From: Desulfuromonadales bacterium
GTDB lineage: Bacteria; Desulfobacterota; Desulfuromonadia; Geobacterales; Pseudopelobacteraceae
Direction of reading: 5' to 3'
NCBI GenBank assembly: GCA_013349325.1
Contig: DUZX01000035.1
Coordinates: forward strand, 1 to 41,355
Length of the DNA: 41,355 nt
Below the pieces are notes generated by a model. That model saw only the letters and a program-made list of their open reading frames with translations. It ran no database searches and was not told where the DNA came from. This document shows, piece by piece, positions 14,715 through 23,131 of the stretch (its first letter is position 1; each line of letters begins with the position of its first letter). A program made the position numbers and the translations under genes.

Positions 14715-15214
14715 ATGGAAACAGGATTATCTCAAAATATGTTGAGGTCGGCAGTACTCTCGATGGTGGTTGTGGCGGTGCTTTTGATGGTCTCCTATCC
14801 GGGCCTGTCGCACGCTTCTGAAATCAGACTTTCCAAGGGACAGACACTGTATGTGCCGGTCTATTCGAATGTATTTTCCGGTCCACGGCGACTCCCGCTG
14901 CAGCTGGCAGCCACCCTGAGTATCAGGAATACCGATCAGTCGGCATCGTTCAGGGTGACCGCAATCGACTATTACGACACCAACGGCAAGCTGGTGCGTC
15001 GTCACCTTGAGCGCCCGGCGGTTGTCGCTCCCCTGGCGACCATGTACGTTCATATCGAAGAGAAAGATACACTCGGCGGGTTCGGAGCCACTTTATCGTG
15101 CGTTGGCAGGCTGGCAGTGTCATTAACGCTCCGATTATCGAGTGCGTCATGATCGGCGCCACCGGCGGTCAGGGGATATCGTTTGTCAGCCCCGGACAGG
15201 AAATCAGGGAATAG
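14715..15214 (+). pseudogene. DUF3124 family secreted protein with a -1 frameshift
   Basis: The frame from ATG 14715 (AAAGGA upstream) encodes a signal peptide (about residues 10-35) and RLSKGQTLYVPVYSNVFSGP, LAATLSIRNTD and AIDYYDTNGKLVRRHLERP, as in DUF3124. After GGFGA (gcc at 15087-15089) the natural frame is lost and runs to a stop at 15152. Reading from 15092 in another frame restores family-like sequence (FIVRWQAGSVINAPIIECVM, GQGISFVSPGQEIRE) to TAG 15212-15214. Adding one base at 15090-15091 (GCC A-C TTT to GCC AAC TTT) joins the two parts into about 166 residues. The rest is undamaged, so it is either a very young mutation or a sequencing error. Function of the family is unknown. 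Confidence 0.75.
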
Positions 15215-15234
15215 CGCCATGACAGATCACTGAC

Positions 15235-17238
15235 ATGGAATTCGGGCTTCTCAAAGACATCGTCCTGCTGCTGGGATTGGCACTCTTCACGTTGATCATA
15301 TTCCGGCAGTTTAAAATCCCCTCAATTATCGGTTTTCTGGTCACCGGTATAATTGCCGGTCCGCATGCCCTTGGTTTTGTCAAAAATATCCAGGAAGTTG
15401 AACAGATGGCTGAAATCGGCGTCGTCCTGCTGCTCTTCACCATCGGCATAGAATTTTCACTGAAAGAGCTGCTTCGAATCCGTCATCTGGTGCTCTGGGG
15501 CGGCGGGCTTCAGGTGGGGCTGACCATCGCTCTTGTCGCGCTGATCTCGACCATGGCCGGATTTACTCCGTCAGAGTCGATTTTTTTCGGCTTTTTGGTA
15601 TCGCTTTCAAGCACTGCCATACTGATGAAGCTGCTCATGGATGCCGGTGAGATGGATACGCCGCACGGCAAGGCAGCCCTCGGCATTCTTGTTTTTCAGG
15701 ATCTGTGCGTTGTCCCGTTGATGCTGTTTGTGCCCTTTCTTGCAGGTACCGGCAACGGTGTCGTCGATGTGGCGCTGGTTTCTGTAAAAGCTCTGGTCGT
15801 CGTTGTTATCGCCCATTTCGGATCACGTTTTGCCGTCCCATGGATTTTCAGTCAGGTTGTACGCACCAGAAGCAGAGAGCTGTTTATACTCACCATTATT
15901 TTTGTCGGTTTTGGTACCGCCTGGCTGACCGCACAGGCCGGGCTCTCTCTGGCTCTGGGTGCCTTTATCGCCGGCCTGGCAATTTCCGAGTCAGAATACA
16001 GTCATCAGGTTATGGGAGACATCATCCCCTTCAGGGATGCGTTCATCAGCCTCTTTTTCATCTCTGTCGGCATGCTGCTGGATCCTGCCTTCGTGCTCTC
16101 CAACCCGTTCATCATACTTGCCGTTGTCGCTATGATAATTGTCGTCAAATGTCTGCTCGTAGCCGGAACAATCCTGATACTGAAGTTCCCGACACGGGTG
16201 GCCCTGACCAGTGGCCTGATCCTGGCGCAGGTCGGCGAATTTGCCTTTGTACTCTCATATTCCGGTATAAAATACGGACTTTTGACAGAAGCAACGTATC
16301 AGGTGTTTTTGTCTGCATCGATTGCCACAATGGCGCTGACGCCGCTCTATCTCAAACTGGCTGATCCCTTTGCAGAAAAGTTTTCTGCGATCCTCTTCCG
16401 TATACTTCCGGCTTTTCTCCTCAAAGGAACCAGATCAACCGGAGTGAGCCACGCCCGCTTTCCGATGGAGGGACATGTCATCATCATCGGCTACGGAGTA
16501 AATGGAAAAAATGTGGCACGGGTACTGACCAGCAACGGGATTCCGTACCTTGCCGTTGAAGCGAATCATCTGACGGTACGAACCGAGCGGAAGAAGGGGA
16601 TAAAAATAATTTTCGGGGATGCATCCCGGCCGGAAATTCTTCAGCATGCCCACATCGAGAAGGCGCGGATTCTGGTCGTCGCCATATCGGATGCGACCGC
16701 TTCCCGGCGCATCGTCAGCCAGGCCCGCAGCATGAGCAGCACTGTGCACATCATAGTGAGAACGCGCTATATCGCTGAAATGGAGCCGCTCTACACTTTG
16801 GGGGCCAATGAAGTTATACCGGAGGAGTTTGAAACTTCGATTGAGATATTTTCGCGCGTGCTGAGAAACTACCTGGATCCGCACGATCAGATCGAGCTCT
16901 GTATCGGCGAGGTGCGCAAGGACTCATACCAGATGTTCCGCTCGATGAGCAGACGCAATCTGCATGCGGTCGGTATTTCAAGTTATCTGGCCGGTTCAGA
17001 ACTTTTGACCTGCAGGGTCCAACAGGGTTCCGCAGCGGATGGCTCGCACGTAAAAGACGGCTTGATTCGGGGGCAATCGGGGGCGACGATACTGGCTATC
17101 AAGCGCGGAGATGAGGTAACACCTAATCCGGATTCTGATTGGCAACTCAGTCCGGAAGATGTCGTGCTGCTCCTGGGAAACCCGCAGCAATTATCGGTGG
17201 CGTCAGTCCTGTTTGATGGACGCGACGCCTCCGCCTGA
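15235..17238 (+). CDS. Kef-type K+/H+ antiporter with RCK domains (CPA2 family)
   Basis: A 667-residue protein. Residues 1 to about 385 form a CPA2 exchanger with 12 or so segments: QFKIPSIIGFLVTGIIAGP, then GVVLLLFTIGIEFSLKEL, GILVFQDLCVVPLM (the transport Asp in FQD), and LAQVGEFAFVLSY. A Rossmann RCK-N domain follows (IIIGYGVNGKNVARVL, GYGVNG at 419-424), then a TrkA-C/RCK-C domain at about 570-665. In KefB/KefC such domains gate K+ efflux in response to nucleotides or glutathione adducts; no KefF/G-like partner is encoded nearby. Start ATG 15235 gives the standard N-terminus. It follows the broken DUF3124 gene by 20 bases. Confidence 0.88.
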   Translation: MEFGLLKDIVLLLGLALFTLIIFRQFKIPSIIGFLVTGIIAGPHALGFVKNIQEVEQMAEIGVVLLLFTIGIEFSLKELLRIRHLVLWGGGLQVGLTIALVALISTMAGFTPSESIFFGFLVSLSSTAILMKLLMDAGEMDTPHGKAALGILVFQDLCVVPLMLFVPFLAGTGNGVVDVALVSVKALVVVVIAHFGSRFAVPWIFSQVVRTRSRELFILTIIFVGFGTAWLTAQAGLSLALGAFIAGLAISESEYSHQVMGDIIPFRDAFISLFFISVGMLLDPAFVLSNPFIILAVVAMIIVVKCLLVAGTILILKFPTRVALTSGLILAQVGEFAFVLSYSGIKYGLLTEATYQVFLSASIATMALTPLYLKLADPFAEKFSAILFRILPAFLLKGTRSTGVSHARFPMEGHVIIIGYGVNGKNVARVLTSNGIPYLAVEANHLTVRTERKKGIKIIFGDASRPEILQHAHIEKARILVVAISDATASRRIVSQARSMSSTVHIIVRTRYIAEMEPLYTLGANEVIPEEFETSIEIFSRVLRNYLDPHDQIELCIGEVRKDSYQMFRSMSRRNLHAVGISSYLAGSELLTCRVQQGSAADGSHVKDGLIRGQSGATILAIKRGDEVTPNPDSDWQLSPEDVVLLLGNPQQLSVASVLFDGRDASA

Positions 17239-17336
17239 GACTCCACCGTCAGGGATTCCAACAGGGCCAGCGGCCCGCTATTCCTTTTGTGCCACGTGCC
17301 GTAACAGGGTGATCCGGCCTGCAATTTTTTTCTCGG

Positions 17337-17365
17337 TTGAATTACCGCGAGTGGCAAGGTACAGT
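17337..17365 (+). promoter_or_regulatory. likely sigma-70 promoter of the radical SAM gene
   Basis: TTGAAT (17337-17342) and TACAGT (17360-17365) with 17 bp between them, 31 bases upstream of the GTG start. It follows a T-rich run and a weak GC hairpin after the antiporter gene. It may serve the whole downstream exporter run. Confidence 0.45.
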
Positions 17366-17395
17366 ATCGGCCCAACTGAAACAAGGAGTATCATC

Positions 17396-18718
17396 GTGTC
17401 GCGACGCCTGCCAAAAATGGTCTATGCCGACCTTAAAAGAAATATCTTCGATCACGCCGAACTCTGCATGGCCGGTATGAACGGTGCGGCAGCAGTTTTG
17501 CCAGACGATGTCGAGCTGATCCCGCTGCCGGATGACAGCAAGCTTTTCACCATGCCGGGAATGCCGCCGATCGCCTGGGACAGCCGTAAGAAAAACTTCA
17601 CAACGGTTGCTGAACTGCGTGAGGGGAAACGAAATCAGCGCATTCAGGCGGTGGCCGCTTTTATGGCGCCCGGCTATCTGCGGACGTTGCTACCGGCCTG
17701 TGACTACTCTTCCAAAACGGTTCAGCTGCCGCTCTGGTCGTACACGGCGGTCGGCTGGGATGAGGAGCGTGACTGTTTCGTTGTCGCTGCGACCAAAGTG
17801 GACAGCAACAGCACCTGGAATCCGGTCAACTTTGACGACCGTACGCTTGATCCGCTGGTCAGGCGCATGTTGAAGGATATGCCGGACAACCGCCTGCTGG
17901 AGCAGCTGTCGCGCTGTGCCGTCGATTATCACTGCTTCGCCGCCAAGAATCTGTTCTATCGTCGCTGGGAAGCGCCGCTTCCGACCTCACCGATCTGCAA
18001 TTCGGCCTGCCTGGGGTGCATCTCGCTGCAGGCTTCGGAATGCTGCCCCTCCAATCATGATCGCATCAGTTTCGTACCGACGCCGGACGAACTGTGCCAG
18101 GTCGCCCTGCCGCATCTGGAACAGGCCGATCAGGCCATAGTTTCCTACGGTCAGGGATGCGAAGGGGATCCGATCCTGCAGGCCGACACGATTGCCGAGG
18201 CGACTCTCCGGATGAAGAAAACGACGTCGCGCGGTACTGTCAACTTCAACTCCAACGGTTCGATCCCCGAACGGGTGCAGCTGCTCTGTGACGCCGGTAT
18301 GGACTCCTTCCGTTTCTCGATGAATTCGCTGCGCGAAGATCTCTACAACCGCTACTATCGCCCCAAAGGGTACCATTTTGCCGATGTGCTGCGCTCGGTT
18401 AAAATTTCCAAGCAGGCCGGACGTTTTACCTCGATTAACTACCTGGTTTCACCCGGCGTTTCGGATGCTCCGGCCGAGGTCGAGGCACTGCTGGCGTTTG
18501 TTGCCGAAACCGGGCTGGACATGATCCAGATGCGCAACCTGTCGATTGATCCGGAGTATTACAACCGCGAGATGGGGGTGCTGGGAAAGGGCATCGGCAT
18601 GTACCGCCTGCTGCAGCGGCTCAAAAAGGAATTCCCGCGCCTGCAATTCGGCTACTATAACCGCACCAAAGAGAATTTCTACCCCTCCGATCTGGAGACC
18701 GGCTGGCCGATCAGCTGA
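17396..18718 (+). CDS. radical SAM protein of unknown substrate
   Basis: The GTG at 17396 with AAGGAG 7 bases upstream is the chosen start (440 residues); ATG 17417 is an alternative. C201-NSA-C205-LG-C208 is the CxxxCxxC site for the radical 4Fe-4S cluster, placed unusually late after about 200 residues of N-terminal sequence that I do not recognise. Downstream are ISFVPTPDELCQ, SYGQGCEGDPILQ (like the GEP motif), a strand NFNSNGSIPERVQ and SMNSLREDLYNRYYRP, as in SPASM-less radical SAM barrels. Additional cysteines at the CCPSN motif directly after the cluster site may matter. Genes like this occur in Geobacter genomes without an assigned reaction. The next gene, an exporter adaptor, starts 36 bases on, so co-expression is likely. 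Confidence 0.78.
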   Translation: MSRRLPKMVYADLKRNIFDHAELCMAGMNGAAAVLPDDVELIPLPDDSKLFTMPGMPPIAWDSRKKNFTTVAELREGKRNQRIQAVAAFMAPGYLRTLLPACDYSSKTVQLPLWSYTAVGWDEERDCFVVAATKVDSNSTWNPVNFDDRTLDPLVRRMLKDMPDNRLLEQLSRCAVDYHCFAAKNLFYRRWEAPLPTSPICNSACLGCISLQASECCPSNHDRISFVPTPDELCQVALPHLEQADQAIVSYGQGCEGDPILQADTIAEATLRMKKTTSRGTVNFNSNGSIPERVQLLCDAGMDSFRFSMNSLREDLYNRYYRPKGYHFADVLRSVKISKQAGRFTSINYLVSPGVSDAPAEVEALLAFVAETGLDMIQMRNLSIDPEYYNREMGVLGKGIGMYRLLQRLKKEFPRLQFGYYNRTKENFYPSDLETGWPIS

Positions 18719-18754
18719 TTGAACACACTTTTGTACGTGAAGGAACATGAAACG

Positions 18755-20005
18755 ATGAAAAAAATTGTACTACTTCTTGTTGTCGTGCTGGTCGTGGCGG
18801 CTGTCGGCGGATATTTCTACTACAAACGTACTCCGGAAATCACCTACAAAACCGCAAAAATCGAGCGAGGAATGATCGTCTCGACGGTAGCCGCGACCGG
18901 TAACCTTTCGGCCGTTACCACCGTTCAGGTCGGTACGCAGGTTTCCGGTACGATTCAGAAGCTATATGTTGATTACAACTCGCGCGTCAAAAAAGGGCAG
19001 GCGATTGCCGAAATCGACCCTTCGCTGTTCAACGCCTCAGTCGAGCAGGCCCAGGGTAATGCCCTTTCGGCGGAAGCAAATCTGCAAAAAGCAAAGGTCG
19101 CCCGGGCTGATGCAGAACGAACCCTCAAGCGCAATAAACAGCTCCTGACGGACGGCATTATTTCGCAGAGTGATTATGATGTGACTGAGACCGCCCTGCA
19201 ATCGGCGCAATCATCGGTCAAGGCGGCTGAAGGGAGTCTGGCCCAGACACGCGGTTCGCTGATGCAGTCCAAAACCAATCTGCGTTATTCCGTGATTCGC
19301 TCACCGGTTGATGGCGTCGTCATCTCGCGGGCCATTGATGTCGGCCAGACCGTTGCGGCTTCGTTTTCAACCCCGACACTCTTCACGATTGCGCAGGATT
19401 TGACCAAGATGCAGATAGAGGTCAGCGTCGATGAAGCGGATATCAGCCGCATCGTGCTTGACCAGAAAGCTACCTTCACGGTTGACTCCTATCCGGAGCA
19501 GACTTTTCGCGGCAAAGTTATTCAGGTCCGCTCGGCACCGGTCATTACCCAGAATGTGGTGACATACGTCGTTGTCGTTAGCGTCGATAATACCGAACTG
19601 AAACTGAAACCGGGTATGACGGCCAACGTCTCAATTGAGGTTGCCAAAAAAGAGGATGCCCTCAAACTTCCACCAGCTGCGCTGCGCTTTAAACCGAAAG
19701 TAAAACCTGAAGATGCAAAAGCAAAAGGGGAGCGGAACAGTGCCGCAGGCCAGCGTCCCGCAGGATCTCCTGGTGGCGCTAAAACCAGCGGCCGCAAGGG
19801 TGCTGGCGGTCAGCAGGTGTACATTTTGAAAGAGGGTAAACCTGCCCCGGTCGCAATCAAAACCGGAATAGCCAACAACAGCGCTATCGAACTGCTTGAG
19901 AGTACGCTCAAAGAGGGGGATGAGGTCATCGTCGAGCAGAGCGGCGGCGACAGCAAGAAGAAGAGCGGCGGCATGGGTGGCTCACCGATGGGACCCCGTT
20001 TCTGA
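18755..20005 (+). CDS. macA: MacA-type periplasmic adaptor
   Basis: A 416-residue adaptor. Start ATG 18755 (MKKIVLLLVVVLVVAAVGGYF) follows AAGGAAC; an in-frame ATG at 18719 has no ribosome site. Domains: membrane anchor about 4-22; first lipoyl half (VQVGTQVSGTIQKLYVDYNSRVKKGQ); helical hairpin about 95-190; second lipoyl half (VIRSPVDGVVISRAIDVGQTV); beta-barrel; then a low-complexity Lys/Gly/Pro insert at about 315-350 before the last strand, and a Gly/Ser/Lys-rich tail. The stop overlaps the ATPase start by one base (TGATG). It couples the MacB-like permease to an outer-membrane channel of the TolC type, which is not in the window. Confidence 0.87.
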   Translation: MKKIVLLLVVVLVVAAVGGYFYYKRTPEITYKTAKIERGMIVSTVAATGNLSAVTTVQVGTQVSGTIQKLYVDYNSRVKKGQAIAEIDPSLFNASVEQAQGNALSAEANLQKAKVARADAERTLKRNKQLLTDGIISQSDYDVTETALQSAQSSVKAAEGSLAQTRGSLMQSKTNLRYSVIRSPVDGVVISRAIDVGQTVAASFSTPTLFTIAQDLTKMQIEVSVDEADISRIVLDQKATFTVDSYPEQTFRGKVIQVRSAPVITQNVVTYVVVVSVDNTELKLKPGMTANVSIEVAKKEDALKLPPAALRFKPKVKPEDAKAKGERNSAAGQRPAGSPGGAKTSGRKGAGGQQVYILKEGKPAPVAIKTGIANNSAIELLESTLKEGDEVIVEQSGGDSKKKSGGMGGSPMGPRF

Positions 20006-20718
20006 TGAGCGCGGTCATCGTTCTGACAGATATCCGCCGCGTTTTCATTATGGGCGATCAGCAGTTTGAAGCGCTGAAGGGGGTCTCCTTTGCGGTTGAG
20101 CAGGGTGAATTCGTCGCTATCATGGGTGCTTCCGGCAGCGGTAAGTCCACCTGTATGAACCTGATCGGATGCCTTGATCGCCCCACCTCCGGCAGCTATC
20201 TTCTGGATGGTCTGGATGTGGGTGGCATGGATGCCGATCAGCTGGCGGAGATTCGCAACAAAAAGCTCGGTTTCGTCTTTCAGGGATTTAATCTGCTGGC
20301 ACGTACACCGGCGGTTGAAAATGTTGAACTGCCGCTGGTCTATTCCGGCATTCACTCAAAGGAACGTCGTCAGTTGGCCCTGGCCGCTCTGGAGCAGGTT
20401 GGGCTGGCCGGCAAGGAATTCAACCATTCCAGCCAACTCTCGGGTGGCCAGCAGCAACGGGTGGCCATCGCCCGCGCCCTGGTCAACAAACCGGCTCTGA
20501 TCTTGGCGGATGAACCGACCGGTAATCTGGACAGTACCACGACGCTTGAGATTATGACGCTGTTTACGGCGCTTAACCGGCAGGGGATCACCATCGTCAT
20601 GGTCACGCATGAACATGATGTGGCCGGGTTTGCACGGCGCCAGCTCACGTTTAAAGACGGGCAAATACTCTCCGATTGTCAGACCGGTCAGACGAGTCAG
20701 ACTCTTCTGAAGGCCTAA
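20005..20718 (+). CDS. MacB-type ABC ATPase (separate subunit)
   Basis: A 237-residue ATPase with Walker [10 protein letters not shown] at residues 41-49, signature [15 protein letters not shown] from 145, and Walker B with DEPTGNLD from 169. In E. coli MacB the ATPase is fused to the permease; here they are separate genes, as in many other bacteria. TGATG overlap with the adaptor and a 3-base gap to the permease show tight coupling. The tail after residue 220 ([14 protein letters not shown]) is not conserved. Confidence 0.92.
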   Translation: MSAVIVLTDIRRVFIMGDQQFEALKGVSFAVEQGEFVAIMGASGSGKSTCMNLIGCLDRPTSGSYLLDGLDVGGMDADQLAEIRNKKLGFVFQGFNLLARTPAVENVELPLVYSGIHSKERRQLALAALEQVGLAGKEFNHSSQLSGGQQQRVAIARALVNKPALILADEPTGNLDSTTTLEIMTLFTALNRQGITIVMVTHEHDVAGFARRQLTFKDGQILSDCQTGQTSQTLLKA

Positions 20719-20721
20719 AAT

Positions 20722-21948
20722 ATGGACTTCCTCCAAACACTCAAAATTGCCCTGCGGGCACTGCGCACCAACAAAATGCGCTCGTTTCTGACCATGCTCG
20801 GCATCATCATCGGTATTGCAGCCGTAATTGCCATGATGGCGGTCGGTTCCGGCGCCAGTTATGTCATCTCCCAGCAGATCGCCAGCATCGGCAGCAACAT
20901 CATTCTGGTGATTCCCGGTTCCACCACCAGCGGCGGTCTGCGCACCGGCAGCGGCGGCGCACAGACGCTCACCAGCGACGATGTCAAGGCTATCATGAAC
21001 GAGTGCCCCTCGGTTGCTCTGGCGTCAGGGACTGTTCGCTCGAGCGGCCAGGTGGTTTATGGCAACCTGAACTGGTCAACGCTCATCATGGGGGGAACGC
21101 CGGAGCTGTTCGAGATCAGGGAGTGGCCGGTGACCGCCGGTCGCAGCATTGAGCAGCAGGATGTTGATTCTGCCGGCAAGGTCTGTCTTCTGGGGCAGAC
21201 GGTAGCCGACAACCTGTTCGGTTCCTCTGATCCGGTGGGTAAAATTGTGCGGATCAAGAAAATTCCCTTTACCGTGATCGGTGTACTGGAGCGCAAGGGG
21301 CAATCGCCGCAGGGAACCGATCAGGATGACACCGTTTTTGTGCCTCTGCGTACCGCCCAGCGCAACCTGGTGCGCTCCAACCACACCACTTCTGTCGGTG
21401 CCCTGATGGTGCAGGCCAGGAGCGCGGAGCTGCTGGACAAAGCCGAAGAGGAGATCAACAGTCTGCTCAAACAGCGCCACCGTATTACGGGGGACAAGGA
21501 ACCTGATTTCTCGACCCGCAATCTTTCCGAAATTCTGGCCGTGGCGGAAAAATCATCCCAGGCCATGTCATTGCTGTTGGGAGCGGTTGCCTCGATTTCG
21601 CTGATCGTCGGCGGCATCGGTATCATGAATATCATGCTGGTCTCGGTGACGGAGCGTACCCGCGAGATCGGAATTCGTATGGCTATCGGCGCCCGCAAGA
21701 ACGATATTCTGCTACAGTTCATGACCGAAGCGGTGCTGTTGACGATTCTGGGCGGACTGATCGGGATTGCACTGGGAGCTGCCGGAGCTACGATTGTGTC
21801 CAAAATGCTCTCCTGGCCGACCCTGATTTCCATTCAATCCATCACGGTTGCGTTTTTCTTTTCGGGTGCTATCGGCATATTCTTCGGATTCTACCCGGCC
21901 AAAAAAGCTGCCGGGCTCAATCCGATTGATGCGCTGCGCTATGAATAA
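20722..21948 (+). CDS. MacB-type ABC permease
   Basis: A 408-residue permease: N-terminal segment after LKIALRALRTNKMRSFLTMLGIIIG, periplasmic domain about 50-270 (SIGSNIILVIPGSTTSGG, VCLLGQTVADNLFG), and three C-terminal segments with the hallmark ERTREIGIRMAIGARKNDILLQFM. It ends KAAGLNPIDALRYE, the classical MacB end. With the adaptor and the ATPase just upstream it forms a complete tripartite exporter, probably for macrolides, lipopeptides or another periplasmic compound. The RND adaptor starts 67 bases downstream. Confidence 0.92.
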   Translation: MDFLQTLKIALRALRTNKMRSFLTMLGIIIGIAAVIAMMAVGSGASYVISQQIASIGSNIILVIPGSTTSGGLRTGSGGAQTLTSDDVKAIMNECPSVALASGTVRSSGQVVYGNLNWSTLIMGGTPELFEIREWPVTAGRSIEQQDVDSAGKVCLLGQTVADNLFGSSDPVGKIVRIKKIPFTVIGVLERKGQSPQGTDQDDTVFVPLRTAQRNLVRSNHTTSVGALMVQARSAELLDKAEEEINSLLKQRHRITGDKEPDFSTRNLSEILAVAEKSSQAMSLLLGAVASISLIVGGIGIMNIMLVSVTERTREIGIRMAIGARKNDILLQFMTEAVLLTILGGLIGIALGAAGATIVSKMLSWPTLISIQSITVAFFFSGAIGIFFGFYPAKKAAGLNPIDALRYE

Positions 21949-22015
21949 TGGTCTCTGTATCACGCTGCCGTTTAACGCAGACATGTCTCCCCGATGAAAC
22001 AGGAAAGAAGATCCA

Positions 22016-23128
22016 ATGAAGAACACTGCTCGCATTCTAACCGTATTCGTCACAATCATACTCTGTGTCGCCTGTGCTCCCAAAAAAGAGAAACCGAAAA
22101 CAAAGCCTCCCGTGCCGGTCAAGGTTTCAAAGGCTTTACAGAAAGAGCTGCCGCTGCAGATCAAAACCATTGGTACTGTTGAGGCGATCAGCAGCGTTGC
22201 AATCAAGTCGCAGGTGAGCGGGCAGATCGCACGGCTGCATTTTACGGAAGGGAGCCATGTGTCAAAAGGCGCTCTGCTGGTCAGTATCGATCCGCAACCG
22301 TTCCAGGCGGTGCTGCATCAGGCTGAAGCGGCCCTTGCCAAGGATCAGGCCCAGGAAAAATTCGCCCGTGAACAGGCGCTGCGCTATGAGGGGCTCCTGA
22401 AAGAGGGCATCGTTACCCGCGACCAGTTTGATCTGTTGCGCTCCAATGCCGAGTCACTGGCAGCAACGGTTGCAGCTGACCGTGCTGTCATCAGAAATGC
22501 AAGAATTCAGCTCGATTACTGCTCCATCCGTTCCCCCATCTCCGGTCGGACGGGAAGTGTTACGCTTCAGCCGGGCAACCTGGTTAAGGCCAACGATCTG
22601 CCGATAGTAACGCTTAACCAGATCACACCTATTAATGTCATCTTCTCGCTTCCCGAAAAAAGATTACCCGAAATCAAGCGCGGCATGGCTGCCGGAAAAC
22701 TCAAGCTGCTGGCCGGCATCCCCAATGAGACCATCGCGGAGAGCAGCACGATAAATTTTCTGGATAATGCCGTCAACGCTGCGACCGGAACGATCAAGCT
22801 CAAAGCGGTGTTCGCCAACACGTCTCACAAGCTGTGGCCGGGGCAGTTTGCCGACCTTCTGATTACGCTCGACACCCGTAAAAACGCCGTTGTTATTCCG
22901 ATCCAGGCTGTGCAGACCGGCCAGCAGGGAGAATTTGTCTATGTCGTAAAAACGGATAACAAGGTCGAGCTGCGGCCGGTAACCTCGATTGCCATCGGTG
23001 ATGAAGCGATGATCGAAAAAGGCCTGGCAGCCGGCGAGACAGTCGTGATTGATGGTCAGCTGCGGTTGACGCCGGGTGTGACGGTTGAGACGGGGAATAA
23101 GCACACGATGGAAAAGGGAAAAAAATAG
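22016..23128 (+). CDS. RND efflux adaptor (MdtA/AcrA-like lipoprotein)
   Basis: A 370-residue adaptor. The hydrophobic N-terminus ends ILCVACAPKK, a somewhat atypical lipobox with C20 as the lipid-anchored residue. Then LPLQIKTIGTVEAISSVAIKSQVSGQI (lipoyl), a helical hairpin about 95-165, DYCSIRSPISGRTGSVTLQPGNLV (second lipoyl half), and the beta-barrel and membrane-proximal regions of the RND class (LNQITPINVIFSLPEKRLPEI). Its natural partner is the RND pump at 28946, now separated by 5.8 kb of restriction-modification genes. The hsdR start lies 3 bases after this stop and its ribosome site (AAAGGG) falls inside the last codons, so transcription of the foreign genes is probably driven by the efflux operon. 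Confidence 0.88.
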   Translation: MKNTARILTVFVTIILCVACAPKKEKPKTKPPVPVKVSKALQKELPLQIKTIGTVEAISSVAIKSQVSGQIARLHFTEGSHVSKGALLVSIDPQPFQAVLHQAEAALAKDQAQEKFAREQALRYEGLLKEGIVTRDQFDLLRSNAESLAATVAADRAVIRNARIQLDYCSIRSPISGRTGSVTLQPGNLVKANDLPIVTLNQITPINVIFSLPEKRLPEIKRGMAAGKLKLLAGIPNETIAESSTINFLDNAVNAATGTIKLKAVFANTSHKLWPGQFADLLITLDTRKNAVVIPIQAVQTGQQGEFVYVVKTDNKVELRPVTSIAIGDEAMIEKGLAAGETVVIDGQLRLTPGVTVETGNKHTMEKGKK

Positions 23129-23131
23129 TTT

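Noticed and set aside
17264-17276. Small hairpin GGGCC-AGC-GGCCC after the Kef-type gene
   Set aside because: Only 5 bp and the T run is four bases and distant; too weak to call a terminator.
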